From Siphonodentalium dalli (Eukaryota > Mollusca > Scaphopoda > Gadilida > Siphonodentaliidae): a stretch of DNA of 64,000 nt. Of this stretch, positions 13,901 to 22,900 are shown piece by piece. The stretch lies in the NCBI GenBank assembly GCA_032622095.1, contig CP136064.1, positions 217,572,205 through 217,636,204 of the forward strand. Direction: 5' to 3'. Both the position numbers and the translations under genes were made by a program. Under the pieces are notes generated by a model, which was given only the letters and a program-made list of their open reading frames with translations, was not told the DNA's origin and searched no databases. Every line of letters begins with the position of its first letter. Within the stretch, counting starts at the first letter, position 1.

Positions 13901-16900
13901 TAGCAACATATTGTACTGAATTGTGCTTTGTTATATTAAATTTCGTGGTTTTGAACTCTGATGGTATTTTATACATTATCTATATCAATAAGTGTACTAC
14001 ATGTAGTAAAATATTAACCCTTTCAAAACTAAAGCTTCATTAATGAGTAGTTATCACATGTTCAGATAATAAGTTCAACAAAGGACAAATCAACCATATT
14101 TCATTTGTTGAACTTACCGGTATTATCTAAACATTTACCTCAATAAATATGGCTCCATTTGCACTTTTATTTATCTCTCGTCTGCTTTTATCACCTTAAC
14201 ATATCTCCGATTCAATAATAGACCATTCTCATGAATGAATAGGAGAATCAGTTTCATATCGAAAGGGTTTTATCGTGGTTTTGAACTCTGATTGTATTTT
14301 AAACATTATCTATATCAATAAGCGTAAAAGTAGCATGTTAAGATGATTTGATTAGTAGTTCAGAGATGTATATAATTAAAGATGCATAATTGGCATTAGC
14401 GCTCGCAAATGACCATTTCCTTGGCTTCGGGGGTAAAAAATATTTGATTTGAGTCTAGGAACCGTCCCATCAAAGCTCAGAGTGATCAGATATCGATGTT
14501 TGTGAAATCTATTATTTTTCACCACCGATAATTTTAAGTGGCCCAGTAAACATGTTTGGGGCAATTTTATACTATTGTTGACTGGTTAGCATTATTTTTG
14601 GGCAATTACTCGATTCTGATAACTGAAGCGGTATTTACAAATTTTTTGTTGTTGGAATCTGATGATATGGGGACCATCGAATTGGATTGAGTACCTTTAA
14701 TATTTTTCTCTCTCCATATTTAAGTTCTTATTTTCAAATCTTCCACAATCTCTCCTTAGAATCAAAGACAAGCAGATGAGAGAGCAGTATGACCTGAAAC
14801 TAGTCAACGGTCGCCAACAGATGGAGTTACAGCGTCTAGAGCGAGAGATCCAACAAATATCCATGGTTTGTTCATTGTCTTCGCTTAACCCTTTCATGAC
14901 AGGAGCTGCACTGGCGCAGCATTAAAGATCCTGTGCCAGTGCATTCTCTTATATATGCGAGTTTTTACATAGGGATCCTCACATATAAGAGAATGCAATG
15001 GCTTACAAGGTCAAGGTAAATATTGTTAGGCCAATGTATTCTCTTATATATGCGAGGCTCCCCATGGGAGACTCGCATATATAAGAGAATGCATTGGCAC
15101 AGGTTTTCGCAAAATTTCAGAAAGCTCCAGTCATGGAAGGGTTAAACTCATGTGTGGTGCTAGATTGCTAGTGATACTTTCAGTGTGATGCATACTGCTA
15201 GTGGGAACTTTTCTTTCCATTGGGTGCTGAGATTTACAGCAGTATGATGGTTTATTTGCTACAATTCTAATTTATATATGGCTGAACAAAATGATGCAAT
15301 AACCTGTTAGATTGATTACCCATTGACACATGAATGGATTCTCTCACTTGGGTTTGATGGATACATTGGAATAGTCTATTATTTATTTGTATGGGTGTTC
15401 TCATAAGATAAGAAAGATTGGAGGCAGAGAAACACCTGTGGATTGCCACTCATTGATTGATAGGAATTGCTCAGATATAATAAGAAAGCAATCCAATGCC
15501 TTTGAAGTTGGTTCATGTGAATATTAAAACAGCTATCATCAACAAGTACATTTAAAAATAGATAGACTTTGTTTTAATTTTCAGTGGCATTACCAATCAA
15601 TATCCATTTATTCCAATAAGATACCAAAGTTTAATACAAAATTGACATTAAACATTGCAATGGTCAATTATGAAGCGTTGAAAAATATCTGAAAATATCA
15701 TTTAGACTAAATGATTTTAACTTATGATGTGATTAGCAATGTTTGTTGACAAATCACTGTGACAGTTTTGTTTACAGAACAGTGGTTTCAACGTGGGACA
15801 TTTCTTTATTGGACAATTTTCAATAATTAATATAAGAACAAAGTTTATCTATAATCTTCATGTTCTTCTTGGTTGTGATGGTTTTACAGATTTATATAAT
15901 TTTTGCACATTTTCCCACTGCGAAAGCCTTGGTTCCCTTTCAAACAACAGGCTAAAGCATTATGTAAACCACTGCATAGCTAGGTCGCTGAAGATCACAC
16001 AAACTATTGTCATTGCCAGAGGCACTCAGTAAAGTTTTACACACACATTTTAAGCCCCATTGCAATTGACCAGTCAAATGATAGTAAGTTTCTGATTAGA
16101 GCGAGCAGACAATCATCAACACATCAATGAGGGCACACAGGATCATTAAAAGTTATATATCACATGTTTTTTTGTTTTTTGTTTAAATATTTTTATTGTG
16201 ACAATAGATATGGTCATACAAAAAATAACATTGACATTACACATGGTAGATTTATATCAGTTGAAGTTCAGGAATATTGTATAGTGTAATATTATTTAAC
16301 TTGTCATTTTCCCCTATAAGTTTGGGCCGGGAGGGGGAGATACACGACCAGTGTTTTATTCACTAATCTATGTAAAATGTAGTATAATATAAGTTATTGT
16401 TCAAGTTCATGGCATTCTGTATTGCTGTTATTTGGATCTCAAATATTAATTATGTTACAGTTATTTATAATATAGGTGTTACATGCAGTGTATATATACG
16501 GTTGCATTACCAAAACCACTGGCAGTGTGGGTTGACTCGATAAATGGACTTTGGGGTTGGCTTGAGCAATTAATCACACATTGGACTAAAGTAATTATTC
16601 CAAATAAGACCAACTTTGTTTAAATTTAGTATATCGACCTTTATTATAATAATAAACATACTCAGGATTATTAGACCGGTGAGGTTTGGCATAGAGTTCT
16701 TCATCTTTGATCTATAGATGTTATAACTAACAAAGATAAGAAGGAGTTTTATCACAAATTTTTCTTCCGAAAATGAATTTCATGATCACTGTTATATACG
16801 TATTAGCATTATATGTCATTTAGTCCATTATAATTATGGATGCTTTCATTCATTTTTGAATGAATATCAATATTATTCTCCAACTGATATCAAAATCTGT

Positions 16901-19900
16901 TACAGATGTAGGCTAATATAACTGCGTTAGTGTTGAAACGATTAATCGACTAATCAAAATCGACGCGATTATTAAATTAGTCGATTCCGAAATCGGCTAG
17001 TCGACTAGTCGGAACACACCCACCACCATCATGCCATCGCGAAAGCAGTGCCGTTGCCGAATTACTGGACAATTTAAACAATCAGGCTATCGAAATACAC
17101 AATCACAATTAGCTTGTTAAAGCCTTTTTTGTTGTCCCTTTGATGCGATAACTGCTTTCAGTACTTGGTGGTCATGCATGAGCGCGAAACCCAATGACCT
17201 CAACTCAATGTATTTGTCGGTGCCGCGGCGGCTTATTCTTTGAAGTTGAGATGGCCGGCTTTGATAATCAACTTCAAAGAATCAGCGACCGTGTCTATTT
17301 CGGCGTGACGGAATTGATCTGAGTGATAACTGGTCAACGTATTTGCAGGTGTGCAGGACTCAACTTCAATCAAGTTAGTTGCGAGGTGACATTATTAAGT
17401 TTTAAGTTTAATAACAAGTCCAATATATTATAGTTTATTGAAGCACTATGTCAGTATAAATACCTTTAAAGTTTATTTGTAAAATTGTGTGATATTTTTT
17501 ACAACCACCACATTCATCAACTGACACATGGGTGAGCGTATACGATCGCACGTTCTAGATATATTGTATTATAGATATAAATATAAAGCCAACCCGCGGT
17601 CGGCCATGCTATGCATCGAATAGCGTCGCGTATTTTGAATTAAACTGGCGAGTCACTTCGGAAATCCCACGTCGTTTATGGGCTGTGTTTGTGAAAAATT
17701 ACAATGTATTTTAGCACCTCAAACTTAAATCCTTCGCGGAATTGGGCGGTGACAAAGCTGTTCCCAGAAACGTAATCTGGATGACGCAAATTCCTGGAAT
17801 CGGGCTAAATATAGAACTTACGACATCGCATTGAAATGTACTATTAACATCGCCGGTCTGCGCAGTTTTATTTCTGAAACTGACACGATCGATTGTGTAT
17901 TCGGGGATTCGTGAGTAAAATTGTATATATTGTATATATATTTACAATGTACCATGCACGAGAGACAATTATGTACGCGATCAAATCAAACAGTGAAAAC
18001 ACGTGCGTTTTGGCGGGAAAATGAGTGTCCGTGATTAAGCTATGTCATATCGTGACCTTGCAATGAATACAAGGAACAACATTATGTACGCAATGCATGG
18101 CCCATTTTTAATATATGCGGACTCTATATATACAGGGAACTTTACCACATTCCGTGTCCGATATATGTACATGACATCTGCGAGCATAAAAGGCTTGTAC
18201 GCACTACAGCTGTTATAACATTTATTTTGTAACTTTTGTTTGACTCTGTCGGTGATGAAGTTCGTTTCTCAAAATATCTTGCATTTCTTCATGTACGCCC
18301 GTTTGTGAAGTCAATAGGTGACAAGCACACTGGGCAAGTTCGAAAACAACGATGTTCGATTGTATGTAAGAACCGGTACGGCCCGGTAGACCATACCATA
18401 TCAATTTTAAAGGAACATTTTTACACAAAACATATAGAATAATGCACCGGTTTCTGATTGTTGCACGCGCTTCCACTCCGTAATCCGTAGCATTTCCGCG
18501 ATCGATCAGGTGTTTGTCACCACCGTTTAGATACATACATCAACTGGATGGTAATTTGATTGTCATAAAACATCATATACCTGGGAGAAATTAATAACCT
18601 ATTAACCTTCAGTGATATTAAGCCAAATAATCACGGCAAATAGTGTTAAATCACGTCTTGCTTTGCGTTCGAAAATGCAAAGTTGGTTACTGGTACCGTA
18701 CTCAAAACAAACGGCAAATTATATACGTATATGAGCACAAAACGGTAAGTTTCGGAAGGGGTCCGACTAGTAGTCGATTCCATCTGGCGACTAGTCGATT
18801 CCTCAAAACCACTAATCGTTTCAACACTAAACTGCGTTTCTTTGGCGATCCTGGGAACTCTAATCAATGTTACATATATCCTGGGCACCAAAATAAAAAA
18901 ACTTATGAACATGATCAACTAACTACTATGCTACTCAACGACTTTACTTTGAAGTTCTTGCATTTTACCTTAATTAACAGGTCAAGACCCAGCCTAAACA
19001 ATCTAAAGAACTGCCAAATAATAACACAACAAGATACATACATAATCTGCAGGGCAAAATGAAAGCTCTTCAGAATGAGAATAACTCACTCCACAGGATA
19101 GGCTGCAAATACTCATCTACGCCAGACTTGGCCGATCCCACTCTGTTCACCCGCAGTGTGAATACACCCTCATTCACTCTCAGTGTGAGTACGCTTTCAC
19201 ATGCTTCTTATTTTAAATTCATTCTCCACATTCAGCCTCTCAACAAAAATCCTTTTTTTTGGAAAATTGATGTTCATCAGAAATGTTTTCTCAAAAAGTT
19301 GTAAGTGGATTTAGTTTTTTAATTTTGTAAAAACGATTCACACACAGTAAGAATCAATTGTAATTTTCATTGGTGGAAAGCAGTTTCAGTTTATTGAAGA
19401 AATGTAATGTTTGTTCATTACATAACGTAAAGTTTGTTCATTACATAATAACTTTCGCTATGACAAGCCTCATTTTCGACTGTATTAGCAGAAGCGCTAA
19501 TGTATATCAAAGTGAAAATGCATTCATGGCACATCTTGCTGCCTTGGTGCGCTTATTGCGAATGTGTGACAATTTCTGGAGGAAAACAAAAGACAGAAAT
19601 ACGGGTAATGAAATATGGAATTTCAGGGCAATCGCTGATGACCATCAATTTATTTTGTTGAAGGGCTTGTACTAATCAACTAACAAATACTTTTTCACTC
19701 TAATCGCTATATTAGGCCAAGTGCTAGAAATAAATTTCTATATACTTATTTTTTATTTATTGTTACAGTTAAAGACATATTATGGACTTGTTCAGGTGCT
19801 TGAAATTGATAAGTTAGTACTCAGCCGCAATGCCAACCTGGGGAATGTAGCATTCTACTAACATCGCTGAAAATTGCAAAGACATCGACCATACCACTCC

Positions 19901-22900
19901 ATAGAAAACATCGTCTGAACTATGCTCAATTGTTAATATTTACATCTCGATTCGCGACGCAACTATAGGCGATAAACTATTACAAATGATTTCGCCATCG
20001 AAAGTCATTGCATTTAATTAATATACAAGAATGACCGTGTTTGTTGTCAGTTTGGATAAATATTCATAAAAAGTAACTACTTTGAGCAAGATTATTCTCA
20101 ATTTCTATTTGATTACAATACCGGAGTGTTTCACATAACTTTAAGTAATAAGGAGAAAGAAGGGATGAGAATCATGTGATATATTTTTTACATTGGCCTT
20201 CTATGACTTTTGTATTGACTAACAAACTTTTTCCCTAACATGGACTCTTGTTACTACTTGTGGCACACATATTACATACCTCAACATTGATAGTTATGAC
20301 AAATATTTTGAAACAGAATTTTGCAGCTGCAGTAATGCCCTAAATTATCGACTGCTTAACCACAACAGAATTATGGGTATTTTTTCAGGATTTAGTCGGA
20401 AATATGGCTTGTTGCCATTCATCGGAAAGCTCTCAGTGAGAACTTTCCGATGAATGGTAACAAGCCATATTTCTGACTAAATTACCCATAATTCTGCTGT
20501 GGTTAAGGAGTTGATTAATTAGGGCATTGCAGTATTTTTCTCTCTCATTAGATTAATAGATTCCTTGCACATTGAGAACACATCTACTAGAAAATGCATT
20601 GGTTTATATTCTTAAATAAAATAAATTGTAGGAATTATTAGGGCAATTTCAACATTTTACTGGTATTGAATCTTTTAGGGAACAGCAAATTTTCATAAAT
20701 AAAAGTATATGCACAATCTCTGAAATAGCTAGTTACTACAGTATGCCATTAATTCATCTCATATTGCCCCCCCCCCCCCCCCCCCCCCTGAAAACTGAAT
20801 CTCTATAATTAATTGGTAGATTTTGTCCAAATTTTTAATTTCCACTGAGAATCTACTAACATCACTGAGAATCCAGATAGGTTGGACACTATGATGTGAT
20901 GTGGAATAAAAATAATAAAATATTGCTAATGTGAGGGTCATGGACATGGATATCGCACACTGAGGAATCAATTAAATACAATTTGCAATAATCTATTATC
21001 TAACAACAGGTTCTCTCTAATATCTTTCTTTGCTTATCAATCTTTTCATTTTTAAAAATATCTTGTCAGTCAATTCTCAACTTTTGCTTTGATAAGTGTA
21101 TTTCAAACAATTAGAGTGATTTCTATTTGCACCTTAGAGTGACGAAGCTCGGACATTATACAGTAATGCCCTAAGTAATCAACTCCATAACCACAGCAGA
21201 ATTATGGGCAACGTTTCAGGATTTAGTCGGAAATATGGCTTGTTGCCATTCATCGGAAAGTTCTCGGGGAGAGCTTTCCGATGAATGGCAACAAGCCATA
21301 TTTCCGACTAAATCCTGAAAAGTTACCCATAATTCTGCTGTGGTTATGGAGTCGATTATTTAGGGCATTATTATACATCAGTGATAAAGTTTCAAATCCT
21401 AGGAGTACCACACCAATATCCTGTGTTTGAGGATGATCAAAGTGGAGTCAGACTGTGTGATAAATTTAAGTTGAATAATTGAACTCTCATTATTTGTTAT
21501 TTACATGAGAGTGACATGACATGTTTTGTCACATTGGGCTTCATCAATCAGTATCTCCTTTCACATGGCGATAGATTGTCATGCATATATGGGAGGGGGT
21601 GGAATGTTTTTGACTTTTGTTCAAGTTTTGTCCACTGCTACTTGTCTGAGTTATGGCCCCTGGGAGACTTTGAAAAATCATTCTCTGTCCCCATTAAATT
21701 GTTGCATGATATTTGAGGTATTAGTTTAATAAGGATTTCTTTTAGCATATGGTATTTTCCTTTGCAGGAGTCAAGAACAATTGGTTGCATTCACTCAACT
21801 GGTTGTTAAAATGTGAAAGTCACAAAAGACTTTTATGTGGAAATTTGTATGAAGTAATCACTTCTCTAATATTGATGTTTCATTTCTATTGTGAACAAAA
21901 CTGGAAAACGGAAATAAATCTCTGAAATATGTTTAATAATTTTGGGAAAATAAACCAAATAAATAATATTTATACTATAAATGGACAATCTCTGATTCTC
22001 TAGGATCTTTGCTAAAACGACAGAATTGCATGATTTTGAACAGTAAATGTATTCATTGTAATTTGGTATATATATTTTTTTTGTAGCAGTTGAAATTATA
22101 TTCTTCTCTGAGTTGAAGCAAATTACAAATGTGATCAATATCACAGGAATGCGTGAATTCTTGCCATGTTCTAGCTGTTCAGTGAAATTGGCATATTACC
22201 CTGTTCTTACAGTCGAAAATAGCTATGTAATATCATTTTACCAATATTGTAGAGGTCGCCTATGAGAGAGCATGACGTGGCTGTGAGGTCACTTGAGAGC
22301 AGACTGAAGAAAGGAGAGTACGCTGATAACGTAGTGGAAAACAGTGAGAAAGCTAACCGGGCTGTGATGTCCCAGAAAATGTCTGACATGACCAAACTAC
22401 AAAACAAACTGTCCGACCAATCCCTGGTAAGTTAGAGTCTTCCAATCAGTATTGTCATTTAAAGATGCTATGTGTATTCTTAAAGGCCCACTTAATTTTT
22501 GAACCCCCAGATCACATATATAAAATATATGCCATATTATATACCATTTGAAAGAGGAAGCTTCAAAACATTGTATTATCAACTTATCCGGTGTAATAAA
22601 CTGTGAACATGTTATTATGCCCCCGATCTCCGATGGAGATTTGGGGGTATATAGTGGAGCCCTCCGTCCGTCCGTCCGTCCGTCCTTCCGTCCGTACGAA
22701 CGTTTCAACTCATAACTTTGGTTTCGCTAACTCAATTCAGTTGATCTTTGGTATGCCAATAGACCAGCCGGGGGGACAAGATTTCCCCATAGCCGTGGTT
22801 TCGTCCGCCCATTTTTTCCAGAGTTACACCCCTTTTTGGACTTAGAAAATTCAGGTTTTCTGCTACTTTTTTTGGTTTCCAGATGATAACTTGATTTTGG

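Noticed and set aside
18222-18536. ORF inside the hAT element as a possible transposase
   Set aside because: 104 codons, no hATC dimerisation or RNase H-like pattern, and overlapping frames of similar length on the other strand.
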